DNA from: Chloroflexota bacterium
Lineage (GTDB): Bacteria; Chloroflexota; Anaerolineae; Anaerolineales; Villigracilaceae
Assembly (NCBI GenBank): GCA_023459215.1
Contig: JAEWVF010000095.1
Location: 1-64,000, forward strand
Length of the DNA stretch: 64,000 nt
Reading direction: 5' to 3'
Shown piece after piece: positions 1 to 15,483 of this stretch (position 1 is its first letter; each line of letters opens with the position of its first letter). The translations under genes and the position numbers were made by a program. The notes beneath the pieces are model-generated. The model saw only the letters and a list, made by a program, of their open reading frames with translations. It searched no databases and was not told the DNA's origin.

Positions 1-153
1 AAATCCGCGCGCCCGTAGGGCAGTCCGTCCAATCCGCGTAATCCGTGTCCAGATTTTGGGTTTTAAGCGCCCATTGAGCCAAGATTCCTGCTTTGCCAGA
101 CTCGTAAAAACGAACTCTAAAGTCAAGATCTGAGCTTTTTCGTAAATTGTTAT

Positions 154-203
154 GCCCTGAGCGGAGGGTGAAGCGTGGTTCGCGCAACCCGCAGTCGAAG
201 GGC
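154..203. repeat. short dispersed palindrome-ended repeat
   Basis: The segment starts GCCCTGAG and ends CGAAGGGC, so its ends are near inverted copies. It belongs to the CCCTGAG...TCGAAGGG class of small dispersed repeats. A shorter copy, CCCTGAGCCTGTCGAAGGG, lies inside the aconitase gene at 5725-5743. It sits about 55 bases upstream of the CPBP protease start. The remainder of 1-258 shows no gene that I can support. Confidence 0.55.
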
Positions 204-258
204 TTATACAAAAAATCCAATCCTGCCCGTTTGTCCCATAAAAAAACAGAGGCCGCAC

Positions 259-1158
259 ATGCAACGCACACAGACACAACCGATCCTGATCCTGGCCTGG
301 GCCGCCATTTTGCTGGCCGCCCTGCCCAAAATCGTCCTGCAGGAAGTTTTTCGCTATCCAGTTTCCGCCGACCTGCAGACGGGAATCGCCGCGCTGACCG
401 CCCTGACCGGCCTGGGGCTGACGTTCGCCTGGCCGGCCGTGCGCCCGCTGCGGATGTTTTTCGGCCTGTTCCTGGCCCTGATCGGGATCGAGTGGCTGGT
501 CTACACCAAGGTGGACCAACTGCCCTTTTACCGCGATTGGCTGGGCAACCCGTCTTTCAACGTTTACATGCTGGCCGAGCAGTCGCTGCGCCTGCTGGTA
601 ACGCTGAGCCTGATCGGGCTGCTGTTCGCGTTCAAGAAAAAGGCGGCGGCGTTCTTCCTGACCAGGGGCGACATCGCCGCGCCGGTCGAACACGTTAGTT
701 GGCTGGGCAGCAAACCCGGCGAGCGCTGGGACACGTTCGGGCGCAACTTTGCCTTTTTCATCAGCCTGGGAACGCTGGCTTTCCTGGTCATCGCCGGCCG
801 CCCGCCGCTGGATATTGTCATCCGCGCGATTCCGTTTATCCCGGCCATCCTGCTGGCCGCCGCGCTGAACGCCTTCAACGAGGAGATGACCTACAAGGCC
901 TCCTTCCTGTCGGTGCTGGAGGGGCCGGCCGGGCGCAGCCAGGCGCTTTTGCTGATGGCGGCCTATTTCGGCATCGGCCATTATTACGGTGTGCCGTATG
1001 GCATCATCGGCGTGCTGATGGCGAGCTTCCTGGGTTGGCTGTTGGGCAAATCGATGCTCGAAACGCGCGGATTGTTCTGGGCCTGGTTCATCCATTTCTG
1101 GCAGGACGTGCTGATTTTCTCCTTCCTGGCGATTGGTTCGATCACGCCGGGAGGCTAG
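259..1158 (+). CDS. CPBP family intramembrane metalloprotease-like protein
   Basis: Predicted 299-residue integral membrane protein of the CPBP (Abi/Rce1-like) family, whose members are membrane-embedded glutamic-type proteases or act in bacteriocin immunity. Visible family motifs are the paired glutamates E208-E209 followed by K213 (usually R), a histidine at about H241 in a GIGHYYG segment, and H279 with D283 in the last helix. Several long hydrophobic stretches precede and follow these motifs. An upstream in-frame start at 175 exists, but ATG 259 has AGAGG six bases before it and leads straight into a hydrophobic N-terminus, so I chose it. The physiological substrate cannot be deduced. The neighbouring lipoprotein gene on the same strand starts 96 bases downstream, with no visible functional link. 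Confidence 0.75.
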   Translation: MQRTQTQPILILAWAAILLAALPKIVLQEVFRYPVSADLQTGIAALTALTGLGLTFAWPAVRPLRMFFGLFLALIGIEWLVYTKVDQLPFYRDWLGNPSFNVYMLAEQSLRLLVTLSLIGLLFAFKKKAAAFFLTRGDIAAPVEHVSWLGSKPGERWDTFGRNFAFFISLGTLAFLVIAGRPPLDIVIRAIPFIPAILLAAALNAFNEEMTYKASFLSVLEGPAGRSQALLLMAAYFGIGHYYGVPYGIIGVLMASFLGWLLGKSMLETRGLFWAWFIHFWQDVLIFSFLAIGSITPGG

Positions 1159-1253
1159 AAGGTAAAATAAACTTTTCTATAAAAACTCTACCTTTGTTTT
1201 GTCTGTCGCCGTTACCATCTGAGATGCCAAAAGTAGTACAAAAGGAAATTAGT

Positions 1254-4127
1254 ATGTCGATTACATTGAAGCGCATTACCCCAATAGCGGGCTTACTCAT
1301 GGCTGTATTGATGATTTTAAGCGCCTGCGTTCAGGCGGAAAGCTTGGATACGCCAACAAGCTCTCCAGCCGCTCATCTGCCGCCAACAGCCACCCCAAGA
1401 GTAACTCCTTCCCCTACATCTACGCCTGAACCTGATCCGCAAATTATTTCACCTGCCAATGCCGATCAGGTTGTCTTGTTGGGTTATTTGAACAAAGGTG
1501 CGGCAATTGGCGTCCCAGTTTATTCCCCAGATGGAAAATGGCTGTTCCTGGCTTCAACGGCAGGCGTATACAGGTATGATACAGCCACTTATTCACAGGT
1601 GACTTTACTGGCCTACTTGCCCAGCGCATCAATTTATAGCTCTGGATCCATGAGCTTCTCACCGGATGGAAAGTTTTTGCAATTATGGAACGGCAAGCTG
1701 GTTTCAGTCGATGGTGGATACAAATCATTTGATTTGGAGCCTCCGCCCAATGTTATCGTTAAGCATATCGGTGAAAGGGTGTTCTCGCCCGATGGTTCGA
1801 TGGAAGCTGTGAAATATAATAACGATTCAGTATCTGTTTGGCGGCTGGCAGATGGAAAGCTATTGCATACTTTCAAGGGTGATTCGATGGAATTTTCGGC
1901 AGACAGCCGCTCAATCCTTGTCCGGGCATCCATAACAACAGATCAACCTGGCGAACTGCAATATTACGGCTATCTCTATGATCTGGAGACCGGCGAAAAG
2001 CTGGATGAATGGCCCGGCATAAGATTCGCCTTCCTGCCTGATAATAGACTCGTTGTAGAATCTGATGGTTATGTGCGCATTTTTGATGTGGAAACTCACA
2101 AAGCTCATTTTGTGGTTGAAGGGAGCTTTGCCACTTTTTCATCCGATCAGCAAATACTGGCAGTAGCCTCATCCAATCAGATCAAGCTTTATCGGGTTTC
2201 TGATGGCGCGTTCTTGCGTGGGTTGGAGCGCAGCATGCGGCAGTTTGACTCCGCCGCCTTGAAATTTTCAGCCAACGGCGAAATCATTGCTGGTATTACG
2301 TCGCAGGGAGTGTGTTGCGGCGGTTCCGAGTCGCTTTTTTCCATTTGGCACGTGACTGATGGAAGCTTAATTCGAGTGGAATACAGGATGGGTGATTTCG
2401 ATATATCGCCAGACGGTAAAACCCTTGCTATTCGAAATGCGTTTGACATAGTGGAAATTCGCCGAGCAGTTGATAATTCTTTGTTGGCAAGCCTGGGCGG
2501 ATTTGGCAATCCAGTTATGAATCTCGCTTTTACTTCCGATGGTAAATACATCGTTACCGCAACCAACATGTATCCGAGTTTAATGCGTTTGTATGATATT
2601 AATGCCGGACAATTTGGAATCTCGCAAATTGCAGACAAAAAAGTTTATCAACCTATTCTGGATCGCACTTCTAAAAACTGTTCATGGTCGCAAAGAGATG
2701 CATACGATACTCATACGGTTGATTCTCCAGACGGGAGATTTTCAGCAAAAGGAAATAAACTTCAATTTGATGTATTTGACAAACTGAATGGGAAATCATG
2801 GTTCTCTTCACCAGCAAAGAATGCGCTATGTTTCACATTTTCGCCCGATGGTCAGGTTTTGGCGGTCGGGCTAGTGGATACTTCTATTGAGCTATGGAGT
2901 GTTTATAGTAAAGAAAAACTCTACACATTGCCTCCTCGCACAAAATTCTATACCGAGTTTGGCGGGTTAGCGTTCTCACCGGATGGAAAACTATTGGCTG
3001 TTGGGCTCGGAGATGGTTCATTGCGCTTATTTGGGGTTGGGCCGAAAACAGGGTTGCCCCCCACACCCTCTTTTGCTTCCATTATCCCAACAGCTACACC
3101 CACAGTAACCCCATCCCCAGCCAAGACAATCCCTACCTCGACTCCGCGGAGCACTCAGCAGAATCCTGAAAAGTCGGGGCTTCAAGCAACGCTCCCCAGC
3201 CAGGAGGAACTTTCCACTATCCCCAGTCTGTGGGATGTTGAATATCGCGGGTCAAATCTCGTTCGCGCAGGATTACCCCCTGTGGATTTAACCATGGTTC
3301 CAAACGGGCCAACCGATCTCTCGCAGCCCGGAACAAGATATTTCGATATGACTATCGATACTGACCAGCCGTTGCTCTTGCCATGGCTATGGTGCGCTAA
3401 AACAGATCAAATGGCAGATAATCTCAAGCACCTAAAAGTTGAGTTTATCGTTGACAAGAAAGCACTGCCCGATGCAAACATCTTGCAATACTCTTCCGCC
3501 AATCCACCCGTGGGTTTTGAATGCCAGAACTGGGTCACTAAAATCTCCTGGGGCGTGCAAAAAAATTATTCCTTCTCCATCAGATATACACTCGATGAAA
3601 CAATTTTTGATGGTGTTTCTTCGTATCCCGCCGGAGTGTATGAACTAAAATTTAATGTAGACACCCTGTACAAAAAGCGATTCGTTAGCGAAAAATATGG
3701 GTTTAGCTTCACCTTTCCTCCCGATATTGAAGTTGGGAAATACGACCCAAACGCAAGTGGACATATAGCCAGCATATCCTTAGATCAACGGGATATTCCC
3801 AACGGCGATATTTTGTCATTTATCACCATATCGGTCGAACCGCAGACCGATAGTTGTCACCCGAAACTGATTGGTTCTGACAAAACGCCGGTCAAGACAG
3901 AACAGGTAATGATTGGCAATACTTCTTTTACCAAAGTTTACGGAATTGTTGAAGAACCCACCCAAGAAGTTGAATATATGACCTACAATTCCAATGTTTG
4001 TATCCACTTGAATGCATCGTTTTCCTTCTGTTCATCTGATTATGGTTGCAGAGCAGGGAATGCGCTCCCTTATATGCAGGGTGATTTAGATCGGATTATT
4101 TCTAGCTTCCAATGGATCGAACCATGA
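1254..4127 (+). CDS. WD40-like beta-propeller lipoprotein
   Basis: 957-residue secreted lipoprotein. The N-terminus has a basic start, a hydrophobic core and an LSAC lipobox ending at C25. A Thr/Pro-rich linker (about 45-75) leads into many repeats of the F/xSPDGKxL type followed by W or L-Y strands, typical of WD40/TolB-like propellers (about 85-610). A second Thr/Pro linker (about 620-665) precedes a C-terminal region of about 290 residues with no family I recognise. It contains a KYGFSFTFPPDIE segment reminiscent of PsbP-like or DUF1795-like surface domains. The open frame extends upstream to 699, but that part is an out-of-frame shadow of the protease gene. ATG 1254 follows AAAGGAAATT and gives a clean signal peptide. 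The gene is richer in A+T than its neighbours. Function is probably extracellular scaffolding or binding; no catalytic motif was seen. Confidence 0.75.
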   Translation: MSITLKRITPIAGLLMAVLMILSACVQAESLDTPTSSPAAHLPPTATPRVTPSPTSTPEPDPQIISPANADQVVLLGYLNKGAAIGVPVYSPDGKWLFLASTAGVYRYDTATYSQVTLLAYLPSASIYSSGSMSFSPDGKFLQLWNGKLVSVDGGYKSFDLEPPPNVIVKHIGERVFSPDGSMEAVKYNNDSVSVWRLADGKLLHTFKGDSMEFSADSRSILVRASITTDQPGELQYYGYLYDLETGEKLDEWPGIRFAFLPDNRLVVESDGYVRIFDVETHKAHFVVEGSFATFSSDQQILAVASSNQIKLYRVSDGAFLRGLERSMRQFDSAALKFSANGEIIAGITSQGVCCGGSESLFSIWHVTDGSLIRVEYRMGDFDISPDGKTLAIRNAFDIVEIRRAVDNSLLASLGGFGNPVMNLAFTSDGKYIVTATNMYPSLMRLYDINAGQFGISQIADKKVYQPILDRTSKNCSWSQRDAYDTHTVDSPDGRFSAKGNKLQFDVFDKLNGKSWFSSPAKNALCFTFSPDGQVLAVGLVDTSIELWSVYSKEKLYTLPPRTKFYTEFGGLAFSPDGKLLAVGLGDGSLRLFGVGPKTGLPPTPSFASIIPTATPTVTPSPAKTIPTSTPRSTQQNPEKSGLQATLPSQEELSTIPSLWDVEYRGSNLVRAGLPPVDLTMVPNGPTDLSQPGTRYFDMTIDTDQPLLLPWLWCAKTDQMADNLKHLKVEFIVDKKALPDANILQYSSANPPVGFECQNWVTKISWGVQKNYSFSIRYTLDETIFDGVSSYPAGVYELKFNVDTLYKKRFVSEKYGFSFTFPPDIEVGKYDPNASGHIASISLDQRDIPNGDILSFITISVEPQTDSCHPKLIGSDKTPVKTEQVMIGNTSFTKVYGIVEEPTQEVEYMTYNSNVCIHLNASFSFCSSDYGCRAGNALPYMQGDLDRIISSFQWIEP

Positions 4128-4143
4128 TCGCCCTGATTAACCA

Positions 4144-4176
4144 AAAACAAGACCGGCTCAACACCGGTCTTGTTTT
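4144..4176. terminator. bidirectional hairpin terminator, copy 1
   Basis: Perfect 13-bp stem (AAAACAAGACCGG / CCGGTCTTGTTTT) with the loop CTCAACA. A-rich and T-rich flanks allow termination on both strands. It ends the WD40 lipoprotein gene. Near-identical hairpins occur at 4578-4608 and 5552-5586. Confidence 0.8.
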
Positions 4177-4199
4177 ATTAACCACCGGGCGGGACGGCA

Positions 4200-4565
4200 G
4201 AGCCGGGGAAATCCGTGTCGAACGGGAAAACCTGCCGGATATGTCGCGCCACAGCCCAAAAATTCACCGTTTCAGCGACGTTCATCTCCCCTCGGCCCCG
4301 CCCCGGACGTACCACTGCGTGGCACAGGTTAACGTCGGGGCTACTCTTGCGAAGCCGCCGCAGGCGGCTGGCCCGTTTAAGCGGGCATCCTAAAAATAGC
4401 CCGGCGATTAATCGCCGGGCGGGGCATTTCGAGCAAAAAAACCTACCGGATGGTGGAGCCACACCGGGAAAATTCACCGTTTGATCGGTTTTCATCTCCC
4501 CTCGGCCCCGCCCCGGACGTTAACGTCGGGGCTACTCTTTCGAAGCCGCCGCAGGCGACTTAAAG
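4200..4565. repeat. duplicated non-coding repeat patch
   Basis: This stretch without a gene (4128-4631) holds two imperfect direct copies of a GC-rich unit, about 4258-4380 and 4469-4557. Both run AATTCACCGTTT, TTCATCTCCCCTCGGCCCCG, GACGTTAACGTCGGGGCTACTCTT and GAAGCCGCCGCAGGCG. The first copy carries extra sequence (ACCACTGCGTGGCACAGG). A related CCGGGCGGGGCGGCAGAGCCGG string recurs near 5334. Short frames on both strands look like composition artefacts. Confidence 0.6.
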
Positions 4566-4577
4566 CACCCTTAACCA

Positions 4578-4608
4578 AAACGAGACCGGTTCAACACCGG
4601 TCTCGTTT
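4578..4608. terminator. bidirectional hairpin terminator, copy 2
   Basis: 12-bp stem AAACGAGACCGG / CCGGTCTCGTTT with loop TTCAACA. It lies just beyond the 3' end of the minus-strand PIN toxin gene and serves as its terminator. It is the same design as copies 1 and 3, with the A/T ends and GACCGG core conserved. Confidence 0.75.
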
Positions 4609-4631
4609 CTCATTATCTCATCTCATCAGGT

Positions 4632-5045
4632 TTATGCCAGTTGTTTGATGAACTCTGCCGGGGTCAGGGCTTTCACCGCAGACTTCTCGTAATCTTTGCT
4701 ATTTCTGGTCACAATGAAATCCAACCCTTCAGCCAAAGCGCTGGCGATTTGAACTGCATCTTCAAAATCCCCGGTTTCCATTTTTAAGGCAGAGCGCAAT
4801 ACATCCCGGTTAACTGGGCTGATTTCAAACGTATCCATCAAATCGTTCATCATCCGCAAAGCCTGTTTCTGCTGAATTTGTTTTCGGGCAATATAAAAAA
4901 CATTGACAGGCGTAATTGCAGAAAGATAACCGGTAAAACGCTCATCTTCATGCGCCTTCCAAATCGCAGCGGCAAGTTCGCCAAACGGTTCACGCGCAAA
5001 CAGCGCATCAAGGATGATGTTGGTATCCAACAGGGCACGTATCAT
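4632..5045 (-). CDS. PIN-domain toxin (VapC-like)
   Basis: 137-residue PIN-domain protein, the presumed ribonuclease toxin of a type II toxin-antitoxin pair. The Mg2+-binding acidic residues are visible: D7 in the N-terminal LLDTN motif, the D93/D96 region (GDFEDAVQ), and the TRNxxD motif ending at D118. Length is typical for stand-alone PIN toxins. Its start overlaps the last four bases of the upstream small gene (ATGA at 5042-5045), the usual antitoxin-then-toxin coupling. The RNA target is unknown. An alternative would be an orphan PIN domain in RNA metabolism, but the operon layout favours a toxin. Confidence 0.8.
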   Translation of the reverse strand: MIRALLDTNIILDALFAREPFGELAAAIWKAHEDERFTGYLSAITPVNVFYIARKQIQQKQALRMMNDLMDTFEISPVNRDVLRSALKMETGDFEDAVQIASALAEGLDFIVTRNSKDYEKSAVKALTPAEFIKQLA

Positions 5046-5272
5046 TGATATTTCTCTACCAGGTAATTGACGTAATCCTGTTTAAGTTCTTCGTCGGTAG
5101 GAATGCGTCCATCTTTCGGACGCAGGGAACCATAAAGAGACTTAAGCGTCTGCTTGCGCTTCGTTGTTGGAGAATCCTGGTTCAGGGAATCGGCAAGCAC
5201 ACGCAACAATGCCAACTTTTCGGCTTGCGACATGCGTTTTACTTTGCTGACAACCTCTGTATAAAGCGTCAT
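5042..5272 (-). CDS. putative antitoxin of the PIN toxin
   Basis: 76-residue protein directly upstream of the PIN toxin, sharing a 4-bp overlap. The N-terminal half is helical (MTLYTEVVSKVKRMSQAEKL), like antitoxins that put a short DNA-binding or dimerisation segment first. The acidic C-terminus (about 55-76, DEELKQDYVNYLVEKYQ) would wrap the toxin. It was not matched to a named antitoxin family. The role rests on size, position and overlap. Such proteins normally repress their own operon, but no operator was identified here. Confidence 0.65.
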   Translation of the reverse strand: MTLYTEVVSKVKRMSQAEKLALLRVLADSLNQDSPTTKRKQTLKSLYGSLRPKDGRIPTDEELKQDYVNYLVEKYQ

Positions 5273-5551
5273 GGCAGTTTCTCCTTCCGTTTTCTATTGT
5301 ACTCTTTTCGCAGCATTACCAAAAGGTTAATCGCCGGGCGGGGCGGCAGAGCCGGGAAAACCTGGTCAAATGGGAAATACTTTTCTAAAGTCAGTGGCCG
5401 CGGCAAAACTCCAAAAATCAAACCGCGAAGCTCGCAAAGAACACAAAGTTTTAAGCTTTTCTTGGCGTTCTTGGCGCACTTTGCGGTAAAAATCGTAAAA
5501 TCAACACGTCGGAGAATTTGTCTGACCGGACTTTAAGAAAGCCCTAAAACC

Positions 5552-5586
5552 AAAAACGAGACCGGCTCAACACCGGTCTCGTTTTT
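5552..5586. terminator. bidirectional hairpin terminator, copy 3
   Basis: 14-bp perfect stem AAAAACGAGACCGG / CCGGTCTCGTTTTT with loop CTCAACA, just after the 3' end of the minus-strand aconitase gene. The rest of the gap 5273-5607 has a copy of the GGGCGGCAGAGCCGGG repeat near 5338 and nothing else that I can support. Confidence 0.8.
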
Positions 5587-5607
5587 CATTTCTCGTTACA
5601 CGTCAAC

Positions 5608-8316
<2,709 letters not shown>

Positions 8317-8335
8317 GCAAATGCTCCTTCTTTGG

Positions 8336-8421
8336 ATGTCAGGTATCAAGTTTCAGGTGTCAGGTTCTAGATGTCAGACTTTGTGCTTGGAACCTGATAC
8401 GTGACACCTGGCGCCTGACAC
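8336..8421. repeat. imperfect inverted repeats in the aconitase leader
   Basis: The 263-bp gap between the adenosine deaminase and aconitase genes holds several interleaved CAGGTNTCAGG/CCTGANACNTG words (for example CAGGTTC at 8361-8367 and GAACCTG at 8390-8396) that can fold into a long imperfect hairpin. A small hairpin CAAAGG-TGCG-CCTTTG at 8482-8497 lies nearer the upstream gene and could help terminate it. Confidence 0.45.
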
Positions 8422-8579
8422 AGAAAAATACACCTTTGGCGATTTGTGATTCTGGGAATACACCCAGCTTCACAAAAAACCCAAAGGTGCGCCTTTGTTG
8501 TTCTTTGCTGTTGAGAAATGCGGAAGTGGATATATTTTACCGTATTTCAATGGAAAATCCACCGCCAAAAAACAGGAAA

Positions 8580-9623
8580 TCAGGAAATCTTCAGCTCTTT
8601 TTTGAGATTTTGGATCAGTTTGAGCTTTTCGTTCTCGGGCAGGAAGCTCGCACTCGCGGCGGCCAGCACCCGCTGCTTCATCGTCTCGAGCGGAATCTTC
8701 AAATCCTGCACCGCCAGGCGATATTCGTTGCCGAGCGTGATCTGTGAAATCGAGGGATCGTCGGTGTTGAAGGTGACGTTCAGGCCGGCGTTCAACATCC
8801 GCGGGGCCGGGTGCGAATTGAGTTCGGCCACCACCCCGGTCTGGTAGTTGCTGGTCATGCATACTTCGAAAGCCACCCCGTTTTCGCGCGCCAGGGCAGT
8901 CGTGAAATCGTCCTCGAGCACGCGCACACCATGACCGATGCGCTGCGCGCCGAAAACTTCCACCGCTTCGCGCACATTGGCCGCGCCGCTCCATTCCCCG
9001 GCGTGGATGGTGACTTGCAGCCCGGCCTGGCGGGCTTCCTTGAACAGCGGCAGGAAAGGTCGGGCCGGATATTCGGCCTCGTTCCCCGCCAGATCCAGCC
9101 CGACGATGTTCTCGCGGCCCTTCTCGACCGCGATCCAGGCCACCTGTTCGGCCAGTTCAAGCGCCTCATGCCGGTTAACCGAAGCAATCAGGCGCACCAT
9201 CACCTTGTACTTTTTCTCGGCTTCCTTGGCCGCCTTGACCACCCAGTCGACCACATTTTCGAGCGGGAAGCGCTCGGCGCGGCTGAGCGCCACCGGGGTG
9301 AAACGCAGTTCCAGGTAGCGGATGTTGTCCTTGGCGGCATCCTCCACGGCTTCGTGGGTGATGCGCTCGATCACATCCGGTGAACGGTAGAACATGCGCA
9401 GGGTGTTGAACTTGGCCAGGAAGTTGTCAAAGGTGAAATTGTCCTCGTCCTGTACCTGCACCAGGCGCGAAAGGCGCACCACATTGGCCGGGATGGTCAT
9501 GCCATGTTTGCGGGCGATGTCGAGCATGGTGCTCAGGCGCAGCGACCCCTCCAGGTGGCGGTGTAGCTCCACCTTGGGCAGGCTGCGGAATTCTTCTGGC
9601 ACGGGCAGGGTTTGATTATTCAT
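8580..9623 (-). CDS. add: adenosine deaminase
   Basis: 347-residue metal-dependent amidohydrolase of the adenosine/AMP deaminase superfamily. It hydrolyses adenosine to inosine in purine salvage. Visible active-site residues are H21 and H23 (VELHRHLEG), H207 and E210 (IHAGE), H231 (IGHG) and D288-D289 (FNTDDP). This is the full catalytic set of adenosine deaminase. The start ATG 9623 gives a normal N-terminus. It lies 27 bp downstream of secA on the same strand and is probably cotranscribed with it. Adenine deaminase or a modified-adenosine deaminase is an alternative that sequence motifs alone do not exclude. Confidence 0.9.
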   Translation of the reverse strand: MNNQTLPVPEEFRSLPKVELHRHLEGSLRLSTMLDIARKHGMTIPANVVRLSRLVQVQDEDNFTFDNFLAKFNTLRMFYRSPDVIERITHEAVEDAAKDNIRYLELRFTPVALSRAERFPLENVVDWVVKAAKEAEKKYKVMVRLIASVNRHEALELAEQVAWIAVEKGRENIVGLDLAGNEAEYPARPFLPLFKEARQAGLQVTIHAGEWSGAANVREAVEVFGAQRIGHGVRVLEDDFTTALARENGVAFEVCMTSNYQTGVVAELNSHPAPRMLNAGLNVTFNTDDPSISQITLGNEYRLAVQDLKIPLETMKQRVLAAASASFLPENEKLKLIQNLKKELKIS

Positions 9624-9650
9624 GGCAATCTCGAAACGACAGGGTCAGGC

Positions 9651-13631
<3,981 letters not shown>

Positions 13632-13653
13632 GTTTCACCTTTCTAAAGGCCGA

Positions 13654-13715
13654 ATTATACCCGTTCCGGGTGAGAATTGCGCTTCTTTCTGGAACAGGGA
13701 GCGCAATTCTCATCC
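13654..13715. promoter_or_regulatory. divergent secA promoter with inverted repeat
   Basis: The minus strand has TATAAT at 13659-13654, 22 bases before the secA start codon. Just upstream, TGAGAATTGCGCT (13671-13683) and AGCGCAATTCTCA (13700-13712) form a perfect 13-bp inverted repeat, extendable by three pairs including one G-U, around a 16-base spacer. It could be an operator, or a hairpin separating secA from the divergent gene. Confidence 0.55.
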
Positions 13716-13753
13716 GCCGGCATTAGATATGCATAGGGGTCTGGTGAATTTCA

Positions 13754-13762
13754 TGCTAGAAT
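13754..13762 (+). promoter_or_regulatory. extended -10 element, possible leaderless start
   Basis: TGCTAGAAT fits an extended -10 (TGnTAnnnT). It ends only six bases before ATG 13769, so transcription would begin at or next to the start codon, and no ribosome-binding site is visible. No good -35 is seen. Confidence 0.4.
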
Positions 13763-13768
13763 CAACCC

Positions 13769-15442
13769 ATGCCTGATGTACCCGTCCGAGTTGCCTTAAT
13801 AAGGAAGATGCACCTCTTCCGCGGACTGAGTGATTCGCAATTGAACTCAGTCGCAGAAGCCATGCAGGAGCAAACCTTCGACGAGGCCGGGGTGGTATTT
13901 TTGCAAGGTTCAAACACCGAAACGTTTTACATCATCTTCAGCGGCGGCGTCGAGGTGTTTCTCTCGCACCCAAAAGGCGAGAAAAAGCTGGCTCCGCTCT
14001 ACCGGGGCGATTACTTCGGCGAAGTATCGCTGCTCAAGGGCCGCACCCACAGCGCCACAGTCCGGGCGCACAAAGGCACCGTACTTTTAAAAATCTACCG
14101 GGACAAGTTCAAGGAATTGCTGAACACCATTCCTGATTTGCGTGAAAACTTCAGGATCATGATGAAAAGCCGTGAACTGACCCGCCAAAAACGATTCCCC
14201 TGGCTGAATAACAACGAAGTGGTTTATTTCCTCTCGCGCCGGCATGAGTTCCTGCTTTACCAGCAGATGATTGGGCCGATTCTCTCGCTGTTGGTCATTC
14301 TGGCTGCGATCAGCCTGGGATTCCTGCTGCAAAGCGTGGCCGTCGCCGGGGTATCGGGCTTTTTCCTGGTGCTGATCCTGCTCTGGGGCGCCTGGATTTA
14401 CATCGACTGGAACAATGACTTTTACGTGGTCACCAACCAGCGCGTGGTGGTGATTCAAAAAGTGGTTGCCATGTACGACAGCCGCGAAGAGGCCCTGATG
14501 GGAACCATCCTTTCGGTCAACACCGAAACCGATGCCTTCGGACGGATTTTCAAGTACGGCACGATCGTGGTGCGCACCTTTACTGGCGAAGTGCGCATGA
14601 ACCATGCGCCCAGCCCCAAACAGGCCGCAACCATGATCGAGGAATACTGGCTGCGCTCGAAGGAAGTCATCCGCCAGAACGACGAAGAAATCATGAAGAA
14701 CGCCATCCGCCGCAAGCTCGGCATTACGCCTCCGGCCAACGCTCAGGCTGCTGCGCCGGCTCCGTCCGCGCCAAAGGCCCCAGCCGCCAAACCCGGCCTG
14801 GGCGGCGCGATTGGCGAATACTTGCGCGAAATCTTTTACGTGCGCAAAATCGAGGGAGACACCGTCACCTACCACAAACATTGGGCGGTGCTTATCCACC
14901 ATACCACCATCCAAAGCCTGGCTTTGATTGCGCTGATTGCGGTTTACCCGCTCTGGTACTATTTTTTCGAAGCCTTTATCCCGCTTGCCCTGGGCAGCCT
15001 GGTTGTGTTCCTGATCGTTGCCGATCTGGTCTGGTGGGTTTACGGCTTCCTGGACTGGCGCAATGACCTGTACCAGGTCACAGCCGAACAGATTGTCGAT
15101 ATTTACCGCGTTCCCTTTGGCGATGAAGATCGCAAATCGGCCCCGCTTGAAAACATCCTGAGCACCCAGTATAAGCGCGCCGGTTTTTGGGGATTATTGT
15201 TCAACTATGGCGTGGTCAACATCCAGGTCGGCGGCACGACCTTCGACTTTGCCGATGTTGCCGATCCGCCTTCGGTGCAAAAGGACATTGTCGAGCGAAT
15301 GAACCGCCGCTTGCAGAAAAAACGCGAAGCCGATACGGCTGCCGAGCGCGAACGCATGGCCGAATGGCTGGCCCTGTACCACCGCACCATGAGCGATATC
15401 GAAAAACAGGCCGGGCAAAACCGAAGCCCCAATCCGGGGTAA
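13769..15442 (+). CDS. cyclic-nucleotide-binding membrane protein with two PH-like domains
   Basis: 557-residue protein with a clear domain order. The N-terminal cNMP-binding fold (about 10-130) has hallmark segments FxxGxxxETFYIIxSGxVEV and GDYFGEVSLLKGRTHSATV. A membrane pair (about 165-210) is followed by a bacterial PH-like (bPH_2) domain starting FYVVTNQRVVVIQ (about 218-295). An Ala/Pro-rich linker (about 325-345), a second hydrophobic pair (about 375-425) and a second bPH_2-like domain (about 430-520) complete it. It probably senses a cyclic nucleotide at the membrane, but no output enzyme is visible. The phosphate-cassette R (RTHSATV) is consistent with real nucleotide binding. It lies 42 bases upstream of def on the same strand. 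Confidence 0.75.
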   Translation: MPDVPVRVALIRKMHLFRGLSDSQLNSVAEAMQEQTFDEAGVVFLQGSNTETFYIIFSGGVEVFLSHPKGEKKLAPLYRGDYFGEVSLLKGRTHSATVRAHKGTVLLKIYRDKFKELLNTIPDLRENFRIMMKSRELTRQKRFPWLNNNEVVYFLSRRHEFLLYQQMIGPILSLLVILAAISLGFLLQSVAVAGVSGFFLVLILLWGAWIYIDWNNDFYVVTNQRVVVIQKVVAMYDSREEALMGTILSVNTETDAFGRIFKYGTIVVRTFTGEVRMNHAPSPKQAATMIEEYWLRSKEVIRQNDEEIMKNAIRRKLGITPPANAQAAAPAPSAPKAPAAKPGLGGAIGEYLREIFYVRKIEGDTVTYHKHWAVLIHHTTIQSLALIALIAVYPLWYYFFEAFIPLALGSLVVFLIVADLVWWVYGFLDWRNDLYQVTAEQIVDIYRVPFGDEDRKSAPLENILSTQYKRAGFWGLLFNYGVVNIQVGGTTFDFADVADPPSVQKDIVERMNRRLQKKREADTAAERERMAEWLALYHRTMSDIEKQAGQNRSPNPG

Positions 15443-15483
15443 AATCAGCATCCAATTTTCAACTCTTTAAAAGGTAGAAATTA

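Noticed and set aside
175..258. N-terminal extension of the CPBP protein
   Set aside because: It is basic, repeat-derived sequence without homology; ATG 259 with AGAGG is a better start.
699..1253. Upstream extension of the WD40 lipoprotein frame
   Set aside because: It overlaps the protease gene in another frame; the lipobox signal peptide and ribosome site put the start at 1254.
14087..14914. 275-residue minus-strand frame
   Set aside because: Shadow of the cNMP-binding protein, which has two recognisable domain types on the plus strand.
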